NCBI GenBank assembly: GCA_037953745.1
Contig: JBAKBP010001587.1
Coordinates: forward strand, 62,001 to 126,000
Direction: 5' to 3'
Source of the DNA: Lithodes maja
Lineage: Eukaryota; Arthropoda; Malacostraca; Decapoda; Lithodidae
DNA length: 64,000 nt
The position numbers and the translations under genes were made by a program. Numbering within the stretch: the first letter of the stretch is position 1; each line of letters begins with the position of its first letter. This document shows positions 11,390-21,260 of the stretch, piece after piece. The notes under the pieces were generated by a model, which did not search any database, was not told the origin of the DNA, and saw nothing but the letters and a program-made list of their open reading frames with translations.

Positions 11390-12490
11390 TATTAGGGGTT
11401 CGACCCCTACGGGGAACCCCTATTGTAATCATTAAACCCACTTATTCATCCAAATTATTCTTACACGCCGGTTTTTACACAATAACTCCAGAACCGCTTT
11501 TTGGATTGGGATCAAACTTTCACAAGAGGTGCGTTTTTGTATTGGACAACTTTTGATATGCTAAACATCCGGCATGGCAGCCAAACAGGTCCGTGGCAGC
11601 CGATTTCCCGAAAAATTTGACGTCTACATACCGTCTCTCCCACTCATAGGAAATGATTGAGCTTTGGCATATGGACTCCACTACTAATGCTCCGCAAATG
11701 TTATAGAGAAGGTTTTGTTTTTGCAAGTGGGTTTTTTTCCGGCAATCTTGAAAAAAACTTGAATTCCACTTAAAATTCCACATCTTGAAAACTACGCCGA
11801 TGATCAAAGCCATGTTTGCGTAGTTGGGTGAGGCTCGCGATTCCGAACGTTTTGATACCAAAAGAATATAAATGGGTGGAATATTTTTTCCGCAGCATTG
11901 AATACTATCTATTCTTAAATTACTTTAAAACCGTATTCGCTACCCACACAAAGTTTACCGTCTACAGTCTATAGGCTTCCACGCATCCCCCAGTTTTGCT
12001 TAATAACATAGTCGATTTATTATTCAGATCTATTATTTTTTTTTTATTTAAGTCTCTCAAAACAGTTTGAGTCCCTACGAATTCCACCAATTATTTAGCC
12101 AACCTACCTATACATACCTACCCTACCAAATAAAAATGATAATTCAAATTTATTTTTGGTGAATAACAGAGTACTGGCTAAGGTTTTTAACAATTCATCC
12201 CTTTGCCAAATGCTTTGTTTAATAACAAAGTTCGAAACCTTCAAAGTTTTGACAATTTTTGTTGTGGTGTGACTTACCTTTCCTCCTCCCTCAAACAGCA
12301 AGCAACGTTGTCAGGGGTTCAAGAAGTATTGTACGCTTCCATAAAAATATATATAGTCCGGTTTTTACGCAATAACTCCGGAACTGCTTGTCGGATCGGG
12401 ACCAAACTTTGACACAAGGTGCATTTTTGTATTGGACAACTTTTGATATGATATCCAAAATGGTGACCAGACACGCCCGTGGCAGCCTTT
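11390..12490. repeat. Unclassified segment bounded by ~130-bp direct repeats
   Basis: The block at 11469-11600 (CCGGTTTTTACACAATAACTC ... TTTTTGTATTGGACAACTTT ... CGTGGCAGCC) recurs at 12357-12490 with about 85% identity by eye, 888 bp apart. Just before the left copy, AGGGGTTC and GAACCCCT (11393-11421) can form a hairpin. The 113-codon minus frame at 11520-11861 lies partly in the repeat and resembles no family I know. The type of element is unknown. Confidence 0.5.
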
Positions 12491-13686
12491 CACACCCAAC
12501 CCATCTCCTCCTATCTAATTGTTCTTGATCCCACTATAGGACTCGGTAGCCTATTCCACATATCTACAACTCTGTTACTAAATGAATAGAGGCAGATCCC
12601 TTACACACCCAGTGTACACTCTGTCGCTCATTTGCTTGCACACTGGTACAAATGAGGCAGATCCCTTACACATGCAACTAAGATGAACATGGGAATCTGC
12701 AGAGAGACAAGTGGCCCACTGTCATCCAACCCATGTTGTCCAACCCATTTCGTCCATATGACTATCTGATTTTATCTTGAAATTCTCTATTGTTCTTGAT
12801 CCCACTATAGCACTAGGTAGCCTATTTCACATATCTATGACTCTGTTACGAGAGAGGCAGATCCCTTACACAGCCAATCCTCTCTCTCTCTCTTATTTGC
12901 ACACATGTACAAATGAGGCAGATCCCTTACATATGCTGCCAAGATGAAAATGGGTGTCTGCAGAGAGCCGATTGGCCCACACACGGCGGATCCCTTTCAC
13001 ACCCAACTCATCTCGCTCTATCAAATTTTATGTTGAAGCTCTATTGTTAATGATCCTACTATAGCACTCGGTAGCCTATTCCACATATCTACAACTCTTA
13101 TACCAAGCGAATAGAGGCAGGTCCCTTACACAGCCAATCTCTTTCTCTCTCGCTCTTGTTTGTTTGCACACCGGTACATTGAGGCAGATCCCTTACACAT
13201 GCAACCAAGATGAAAATGGGAGTCTGCAGAGCCAAGTGGCCCACATAAGGCAGATCCCTTTCACACCCAACCCATCTCATAAACGTTACCTGTTATTTAC
13301 ACTATTTACTATACACCCATGTTATCATATACCTGCAACCAAAACACAATTGTAAGAAATAGGAACATAAGAAAATAGGAGTCTGTAGAGAGCCAATTGG
13401 CCCACACAAGACAGATCCTTTTCACACCCAACCCATCTCATAAAAACTCTCTCTCATTTATCTCTGTCTTCCTTACATTTAAGAACATAAGAACATAAGA
13501 AAATGGGAGTCTGCAGAAAGCCGATTGGCCTAAGCAAGGCAGATACCTGTCCCACACAACCCCAATTACAAAGCCCAATTATATCCTCTAATACCCTGAG
13601 GATCATCTTACCAAAACGGTTAGAGATTAACGCAGGATTACGGGGGTCTGCAGAGCGCTGATTGGCCCAACCCTGCTGATCCCCCT
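12491..13686 (-). mobile_element. Pile of CR1-type 3' ends (part 1)
   Basis: Several units, all in minus-strand sense, repeat the end of a CR1 RT frame (plus-strand core CACTATAGCACTCGGTAGCC, then TCTACAACTCTGTTAC) followed by 3' UTR (GGCAGATCCCTTACACA, then GGGAGTCTGCAGAG). Cores lie at about 12532, 12800, 13055 and 13757. Terminal octamer repeats GAACATAA (sense TTATGTTC) occur at 13363 and 13483-13498. Short 3'-terminal 8-bp repeats are characteristic of CR1/L2-type LINEs. Spacing of 255-265 bp between the first three cores suggests tandem or serial insertion. Confidence 0.65.
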
Positions 13687-14391
13687 TCACACCCTACCCT
13701 TCTCATCCATATGCTTATCCAATTTTATCTTAAAGCTCCCTACCATTTTTAATCCCACTATAGCACTTGGTAGTCCATTCCACCCATCTACAACTCTGTT
13801 ACCAAACCAATATTTGCCTATATCTCTTCTGAAACGAAATTTATCTAATTTGAAACCATTGGTACGAGTTCTTTCGCTATCACTGAGCTTTAGTACATTT
13901 GTCATGTCCCCTTTGTTAATCCCACTAACCCACTTGAACACCTCTATCATATCCCCTCTAACTCTGCATCTCTCTAACGAATGTAAGCCTAATTTCTTCA
14001 ACCTTTCTTTATACGGAAGATTTCTAATATTATGGATCATTTTTGTCATTCTACGTTGTACTCTCTCCAATGAATCTATGTCCATTCTGTAATAAGGACA
14101 CCAAAATTGAACAGCATAATCCATATGGGGTCTCACTAATGACAAGTAAAGTTTTAAGATAACATCAGCAGTTCTGTAACTCACACTCCTAGAGATGAAC
14201 CCGAGAATCCTGTTTGCCTTGTTTCGAACGCTTATACACTGTTGTCTAGGCTTCAAATCATTGCTAACAAACACACCTAGATCTTTCTCACAATTCGAGT
14301 TTTCTAATTCCATATTAGCTAGTTTATATTTACCATTTGTATGCATCTTCCCTATCTTTAATAACTTGCATTTGTCAATGTTAATCTTCAT
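13687..14391 (-). pseudogene. CR1-type reverse transcriptase, C-terminal 234 codons
   Basis: This frame encodes the thumb and C-terminal region downstream of the catalytic palm of a CR1 ORF2. Visible blocks are KINIDKCKLLKIG, NCEKDLGVFVSNDLKP, LYLSLVRPHMDYAVQFWCPY, LERVQRRMTKMI, LERCRVRGDMIEVFKW and NRVVDGWNGLPSAIV. It is homologous throughout to the end of the CR1 at 23139-24146 (TDLGVTISSNLKPSQQC, SLVRPLLEYCVQSWCPYY, LERVQRRVTKMI), but too diverged to be the same subfamily. The upstream palm with FADD is absent, so it is 5'-truncated. The frame is open, so the copy is fairly young. It is an integral part of the surrounding CR1 3'-end pile. Confidence 0.85.
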
Positions 14392-14965
14392 CTGCCAATT
14401 TACTGACCATTAGTGTAAGGTATCTAGATCCCTTTGGAGGCACTCTATATCTCTATCTGAATCAATTGTTCTCCCCATTTTGGTATCGTGACATCCTAGT
14501 CTCTGTCTCTCTCACAAATGAGAACATAAGAAAACCGGAGTGTGCAGAGAGCCGATTGGCTCACACATGTCAGATCCCTTTCACACCCAATCCATCCCAT
14601 GCTCTCTCTCTCTCTCTCTCATATTTATCGCTATCTTCCTTACGTTTACGACATCCTATTCTCTCTTGCCATACTCTCTCTCTCCCTCACAAATGAGAAC
14701 ATAAACAAAATAAGGAAACAGGAGTCTGCAGAGAGCCAATTGACCTACACATGGAAGATCTCTTTCACACCCAACCCATCTCGTTCTATCTAATTTCAAG
14801 TTGAAGCTCTATTGTTCTTGATCCCATTATAGCACTCGGTAGCCTATTCCACATATCTACAACTCTGTTACTAAACAAATAGAGGCAGGTCCCTAATACA
14901 GCCAATCTCTCCCTCTCTCGCTCATGTTTGTTTGCACAATCTGTTCCTTCTTTAGTTTCTCCATG
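14392..14965 (-). mobile_element. Pile of CR1-type 3' ends (part 2)
   Basis: Continues the minus-sense CR1 sequence: further 3' UTR/terminal units with GAGAACATAA near 14518 and 14695, and another RT-end core at about 14822 (CATTATAGCACTCGGTAGCC). CT-rich runs at 14605-14625 and 14680-14692 are interspersed. Confidence 0.6.
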
Positions 14966-15059
14966 CCCGATAAGTTAAATGATCTTTTGATATCTGTGAC
15001 ACAGATTTTGTATCCAACACAATACCCTGCTTGCAAAACCGCTCGAACCCCGGACAACG

Positions 15060-15840
15060 TTGCTTGCAACTTTAATTATTATTATTATTATTATTATTTG
15101 TATATAACCTTTCCTAACCCAATCTATAAAGCGACAGATGGGCGACATTTCTTGAACCATATAATATATTGCGGCTTTATGGAGAGTTAAAGCGACCAAC
15201 TTCGGTGATACAATTATTCCCACATAACTATATCACGATGCCTTAACAATGTTGTGCCTTAACCTATTCCAATGTATCTAACATAAACTTAATAATCTAG
15301 CCTTTGACTAACCTTACTTAAACCCTATTATCATTGAACCTAACCTAATCAAACAATCTTAACTTATTTTACCAACAACCTTTCCTAGCATAAGCAAACT
15401 TATTAACTTATTAAATGGACGTGTAAGCGAAAACATCTGAGTCATATAGAGCAAGAGTTAAAGCGACCAACCCCGGCGACACAATTCCCCACAACTATAT
15501 CACGGTTACAATGACTCTTTGAATTTAATCCTTACTTAAACCAAATTATCTAACCTAACCTATCCATGACCCTAACTAACATCACTTCATCTAAACTCTA
15601 CCTAATATTTGTGTAAACACTAGCATGTCCTAAACTAGTATCACCTAACTTAACATTTGTCTAACTTAACTTTATTTTACCATTAACCTTTCCACATCAA
15701 ACCAAACATGTCGAATAGAGGTGCAAGCTAAATTTCCTGAACCATATATATTGTGGGTTTATGGAGAGTTAAACCGACCAACCCCGGCCAGACAATTCCC
15801 ACACAACTATATCACGGTTACAATGACTCTCTGAATTCCT
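15060..15840. repeat. ~285-bp satellite, block 2
   Basis: Three cores (AGAGTTAAAGCGACCAAC, then AACTATATCACGGTTACAATG) lie at about 15184, 15468 and 15765. The last two repeat almost exactly: CCCCGGC, then CAATTCCC, then AATGACTCT(T/C)TGAATT. A (TTA)n run sits at 15077-15098. This is the same satellite as 10195-10740. Confidence 0.7.
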
Positions 15841-15937
15841 AGGACAAGGCAACATGTCCACAGTAGGAATTAATTAACTATATGCATGTGCACAATTTAG
15901 GATGCTATACATGCCATTTGAAACTCTTCAACGTTCA

Positions 15938-16028
15938 CACACACACACACACAAAACAAAACACACACACACACACACACAAAACAAAACTCACACACAC
16001 ACACACACACTCTCTCTCTCTCTCTCCC
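15938..16028. repeat. (CA)n/(CT)n microsatellite
   Basis: Three (CA)n runs separated by AAAACAAAA, then (TC)n up to 16026. It directly precedes the 5' part of LINE-A. Confidence 0.9.
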
Positions 16029-16029
16029 T

Positions 16030-18736
16030 CCCTGTCTCTCTTAATATCATCTCCCCTGCCATGGACTAAGCCCCAGGGCAGCACTTCCTTCTCACACCTT
16101 TCCCACATTCTCTCCGAAATACTGTTGCAACATTTGGAACAGCAATCTGTCCCCTGGAAACGACTCGCCAAAATGCTCAGGACCACCACCTACTACTCTT
16201 ACTATAAATATCTGTAATATTCGTGGCCTTTTCTCTAACTTCCACTCTGTGGAACACCACCTCTCCTCTGCCACCCCGATCTTCTCTTTCTCACCGAGAC
16301 ACAGTTGTCTGGGACTACTGACAGTAAACCCTTCTCTGTAACCTCTTACTATCTCTATCCTCAGTTTTGAGCCAAAGGTGGATGTTGCGTCTACTGTATG
16401 TACGCAACAATCTTGCTTTCTCTCGTGTTCTCAACTTAGATTTGTCTGAATTCTAAACTCTCTGGCTAAAGCTTTCTTGTTACTCTCAAACTAAATATTT
16501 CTGCGCTGTTTATCTTTTCCCTAATGCTACTGACCATCAAAAAATCTTTGACTATCTAACTTCTAAAGTGGAACACATTCTATCCATCTCTCCTTTCGCA
16601 GAAATCTCCATTTTAGAAGATTTCAATGTTCACCACCGCCAATGGCTCTCCTCTGTTTCCACTGACCAACCTGGTGATCAAGCCTACAACTTTTCTATCT
16701 TAAACGACCTAGAGCAGTTAGTCCAGCAACCCTCCCGTATCCTGGATCGCTTCGGAGATCGGCCCAACATTCTTGACTTATTTCTAACCTCTAATCCTTC
16801 TGCTTATACTGTAAATCTTTTCTCTCCTTTGGGCTCCTCCCACTATAAACTTATCTCTGTCACCTGTCCTATCTCTTCGGTACAGCCACCCAATCCTTCC
16901 AGCTGGCAGCGCCTGTGGCACTTTGGCACTACCAACTGGGAGGCTCTTCAGCAGTACTTCTTTGATTTCCCATGGAATGACTTTTGCTTCCGTGGCCATG
17001 GACCCTCGGAGAGGGCTGAACGCATTACCAAGGTAATCCTTTCGGGCATGGAAACATACATTCCATTTTATTACTCTCAGTTAAAATCTAAGTTTACTCA
17101 TGCTTTTTCTACAGCTGTCCGCAACAAGGAGGAAGCTTTCAAACGGAACCAACCCCTTAAAACTCAAGAATCTCATTCTTCCTATGCTGCCTGGAATCAA
17201 GCCAAATCTGTTCTTCGACTTGCCAATAACTCTTTCATCAATAATAAAATATGCAGTGAATTATCCAACTCTAGCTTTTCCCAAGTTTTCTGGTATCTAG
17301 CCAAAACCCTCTCCAACAATTTTTCTTCTTCGTCTTCCCCTCCTCTTTTCCACTCTGATGGCAAAACCATCACTTCTTCCTCTGACAAAGCTGAAGTCTT
17401 CGCTGAAACTTTTGCTAGAAACTCCACCTTGGATGATTCCGGTGCTATTCCTCCCTCCTCCCCCCCTCACTCCTACTTATGCCTAATATCCTAATCTCTT
17501 CTAAAGATGTATTTTCTACCCTCTCTGGGCTTAATACTAAGAAGGTGTACAGTCCGGACGGTGTTCTCCTGTTGTACTAAAAAACTGTGCTTCCGTGCAG
17601 ATTCCCAGCCTAGGCAAACTCTTTCATCTTTGTCTCTCCTCTAATGTCTTCCCTTCTTATTGGAAGTTTGCTCTCATTCAACCTGTCCCAAAGAAGTCCA
17701 ATCGCTCACATATCTTGTATCTTTAAAGTTTTTGAAACTATTCTTGCTTCCAAATTTCTTAAGCCTTTCCCTTCTCATAATGTGCTCTCAGATCGCAAGC
17801 ATGGCTTCCTTAAGGGTCGCTCTAATGGTGATTTTCTTTCATATCTTACTAACTCTTGGTCATCCTCCTTTCGGGACTTCGATGAGAGCTTTTCTATTGC
17901 GCTATATATATCGAAGGCCTTCGATAGAGTCTGGCACAAATCTTTAATTTGTGAATAACCCGCCTTCGGTTTCTATCACTCAATCTGTGCCTTTGTCTCT
18001 AATTTCCTTTCGGCCGTTTCATAGCAGCGGTTGTGGACGGCCATAGCTCACTTCCTCATCCTATTTACTCCGGTGTTTCTCAGAGCAGATCTGTCCTATC
18101 TCCCATTCTCTTTCTAATTTTCATAAATGATCTTCTCAACTGTACCTTCAGTCCCATTCATTCATAAGCAGACGACTCTACCTTACACTACTCATTTAGT
18201 TTTTCAGAACGCCCCAGAAAGCAATCCCTGAAAAACAAACGTAATGAAGCCATACAACACTTATCTTCTGATTTAACTACCATTTCCAATTAGGGCAGAG
18301 AAAACCTTGTTGCCTTTAATGCTTTCAAAACCCAATTTCTCCATCTTACTACCCATCGGGAACTCCCAGAGGACTATCCCATATACTTCAACAATACAAA
18401 TATCAATCCTTCATCTTCTCTCAATATTCTAGGTGTCTCTTTATCTTCTGCTCTCTCTTGGAAGTTGGGTGTGCTCAACCGCCTCAAGAGGTTTTTTACC
18501 CCTGCACAGCCTCTTTGAGTCCTTGTATTAAGTATTGTTCACATGTGTGGGAAGGATCCTCTCACACCGCACTCCTAGACAAATTAGAGAGGAAAGCCTT
18601 TCGTATCATTAACTCCCATACACTCACCAACTCTCTGCAACCTCTCTCTCTTCGCCGCAATGTTGCATCTCTCTCGCTATTTTATCGCTACTATAATAAT
18701 CAGTTCCTCAGAGCTCTCCCAGTGTATACCACCTCC
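16030..18736 (+). pseudogene. LINE-A endonuclease-RT polyprotein, 5' part (copy 2)
   Basis: Non-LTR retrotransposon ORF2 in several frames. Endonuclease traces start near 16210 (ICNIRGL, then LFLTETQLS). The longest open piece, 16568-17494, carries a damaged metal-site motif, LEDFNVHHRQWL (GDFN expected), and SSHY where SDH is expected. RT pieces follow: a SKAFDRVWHKSLI finger block near 17905-17945 and the ADDSTLHYSF catalytic-loop block near 18168 (AxDD type, hedged as Jockey-like). The C-terminal thumb is at 18458-18736. Many stops and shifts show it is long dead. The coding sequence is cut after ACCACCTCC by the CR1 insertion and resumes at 42280, where the same protein tail continues. 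Confidence 0.8.
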
Positions 18737-19329
18737 CGCCGGCTTTAGCACCGCCAACAGCTCCGCATCGCCACTGAGAAAACTCGATCCTAATTTGAGT
18801 ATTTTATATCCCAATTCCCTTTATTCATTGCATGAACAGTAGTTAAGTGCTTGTTTAACCTCCACATAGTTCTGTAGTTGCCGTGCATGTTATTTTATTG
18901 CTTTCGACTGATAAACATTGTTGTTTACATTTGTTATCCTAGCTTGTAGCAGACGATGCACGCGCACCTCTAATCGACCTAGCTTTGTATTTTCTTATTA
19001 ACTCTAGTAGTTATCGTATTCAGTATCCTACTGTAGCTATATATATCTGTAATTTTAGTTGTTGCTTGCATGATCTTGTAGTAACCTTTGACTGATAACT
19101 TTGTTTATCTAAATATAATCCTGCTTGACTAGCCTACAGTGACACCAGCGCCATCTGTTGATACAGTATATTAACCCCTTGTGTGCAGTTACACTTTATT
19201 CTTATATAATCTCTATTTGGTGAATTGTATATTAATTTTAGTCACATATTCTATTATATATATATATTTGTTTTGCTTTTTTAGGTAGGTTATCACCCCT
19301 GGTAGCCTACTTATGCATATTTCATACTT

Positions 19330-19935
19330 TTTTGTTTTTGGTTATTTTTGTTTTCGGTTAGTCTAGGCTATCATCCCTGGTGGCCTATTTCTGTGTACGG
19401 TACTTCAATTTTTAAATTTTCAGTTAGGCTATCACCGCTGGTGGCCTATTTCTGCGTACCGGTATTTCATAATTTTTGTTTTTGGTTATTTTTGTTTTCG
19501 GTTAGTCTAGGCTATCATCCCTGGTGGCCTATTTCTGCGTACTTCAATTTTTAAATTTTCAGTTAGGCTATCACCGCTGGTGGCCTATTTCTGCGTACCG
19601 GTATTTCATAATTTTTGTTTTCAGTTATTTTTGTTTTCGGTTAGTCTAGGCTATCATCCCTGGTGGCCTATTTCCGCGTACTTCAATTTTTAAATTTTCA
19701 GTTAGGCTATCACCGCTGGTGGCCTATTTCTGCGTACCGGTATTTCATAATTTTTGTTTTCGGTTAGGATAGGCTATAACCCCTCGTGGCCTATTTCTGT
19801 TTAAATAAACATAAAATTGTTTTCGGTTCGGCTATCACTGCGTATTCAAATTTAATTTTGTTTTGTTTTAATTTTCGGTTAGGCTATCACCGCTGATAAC
19901 CTATTTGTGTGTATTTCAACATTTTTGTTTTCGGT
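19330..19935 (+). repeat. 139-bp tandem repeat in the CR1 5' UTR
   Basis: The word GTTAGGCTATCACCGCTG starts at 19423, 19562 and 19701, giving an exact 139-bp period. Each unit holds two related half-units, one with TAGGCTATCACCGCTGGTGG and one with TCTAGGCTATCATCCCTGGT. Degraded units flank the array on both sides. Position just upstream of ORF1 suggests a promoter/5' UTR array; that role is inferred. Confidence 0.8.
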
Positions 19936-19959
19936 TAGGTCTATTTAAGTAAGTGAAGC

Positions 19960-20045
19960 GACCTGAAGGGAGTGAAGTGTTTTTAAAGTGAGTTTAGTGT
20001 TTTTAAAGTGAGTTAAGTGTTTTTAAGTGAGTGAAGTGATCTGAA
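19960..20045 (+). repeat. GTGAAGTGTTTTTAA short tandem repeat before ORF1
   Basis: Three to four copies of GTGA(A/G)T(G/T)(A/T)AGTGTTTTTAA-like units of about 23 bp lie immediately upstream of the ORF1 start. Confidence 0.6.
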
Positions 20046-20061
20046 GAAAGTGATCGTCACC

Positions 20062-21177
20062 ATGCCTCGTGCCTGTACGAACTGCGCTGGTAGGTTTGGT
20101 GCTTCCATGTTTGCTCCTGCCAATCCACAAGTCTGCCGACTCTGCCAGCAACGAGAGGATTTGACAGCAAAATTGGATGAAGCCCACAACAAGATCAACG
20201 CCCTCACCAGGAAGCTGGAATCACTCCAAGTGTTTGTAACACTCAACGTTGGAGTATCACTAACTCCAATTGTTTCAACTCCAGTATCCACCACCGCCCC
20301 AAAGTCATCTGCCAACAATCCAACACCTGCAGTAGACACTGCAGCAGATGCTTCTGACGAACCTGAGCCGACATCAAACCAGGACAGCCACCCTGTTCAC
20401 CTTAGTCTCTCCCCCACTCCTCGTGCAAGAAGCCTGCTAGCACGAACAGTACCAACCCCTCGCCCCCGTTCTAATCACTCCTCTCCCCGACCTGTACGTA
20501 GAGTCCCGCCACCACTGGTTTCCGGATTTACACCAGTGAGGAACGGTGCACGGCCAACGCAGAAAAGGTCTCATCTACCAGTCACAATGTCAAACAGATT
20601 TGAGATATTGGTAGAGATGGAAGACGAACCAGAAGAGACCAGGCTCGTTGGGGATTCCATCCTACGAGGACAGGTCGAAGAGTTCTGCGACAGAGTCCCA
20701 AATCAACGAAAAAGATTTTGCATCCCAGGAGCTGGACTGGACGACATTGTGGAAGCCTTCGAAGATACCACAAAGGATGCAAATGAAAATACCCATTTTG
20801 TCATCCATGCTGGTTCAAATGACATCATGCGCACCAGATCCGAAGAGTTGATGGAGAAATATCGCAAGATGATCCAGCACTACAAAAACAAGTCAAGGAA
20901 TATCATCATCTCAGGCATTCTCCCCAAGATCGACGCACCTGACAAATTCTACGACAAGGCCTTCAGCACAAATAGCCGACTAAAATATTTGTGTCTGAGG
21001 GAAGAAGTTGAATTCATCAACCTCTGGGACAACTTCTACAACCAGCCTACTCTGTTCCACAAGGATGGCACTCATCTAAACCCTGTGGGTTCAGCACGCA
21101 TGGGTCGTCTCCTACACGAAGCAGTCCGCAGCCATGGATCAAAAAACGCCATCCGAGAAGAAGCAGCAGTGACATAA
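20062..21177 (+). CDS. CR1 ORF1: zinc-finger/coiled-coil protein with SGNH-esterase domain
   Basis: A 371-codon open frame; the ATG at 20062 has a good ACC-ATG context. The N-terminus has two CxxC pairs (CTNCAG at about 5-8 and CRLCQ near 29-32) and a short coiled coil (LDEAHNKINALTRKLESL). A Pro/Ser-rich linker follows, then a C-terminal SGNH/GDSL hydrolase-like domain from about residue 195. That domain has a VGDSILRG block I nucleophile Ser, a VIHAGSND block III and a DGTHLNPVG block V with Asp/His. Esterase ORF1s are known in CR1 elements, where they are thought to help lipid or RNP interactions. The frame is intact while ORF2 is not. Catalytic residues appear conserved. Confidence 0.85.
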   Translation: MPRACTNCAGRFGASMFAPANPQVCRLCQQREDLTAKLDEAHNKINALTRKLESLQVFVTLNVGVSLTPIVSTPVSTTAPKSSANNPTPAVDTAADASDEPEPTSNQDSHPVHLSLSPTPRARSLLARTVPTPRPRSNHSSPRPVRRVPPPLVSGFTPVRNGARPTQKRSHLPVTMSNRFEILVEMEDEPEETRLVGDSILRGQVEEFCDRVPNQRKRFCIPGAGLDDIVEAFEDTTKDANENTHFVIHAGSNDIMRTRSEELMEKYRKMIQHYKNKSRNIIISGILPKIDAPDKFYDKAFSTNSRLKYLCLREEVEFINLWDNFYNQPTLFHKDGTHLNPVGSARMGRLLHEAVRSHGSKNAIREEAAVT

Positions 21178-21260
21178 ATCATCCAACGCCAAGAAAAAAA
21201 CAGAGGCAACCGAGGACCACCAGCGATAAGGACTGAAGACAGCGAGGACCAAGGACAGCC

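Noticed and set aside
15882..16217. His/Thr/Ser-rich 111-codon ORF
   Set aside because: Product of the CA/CT microsatellite.
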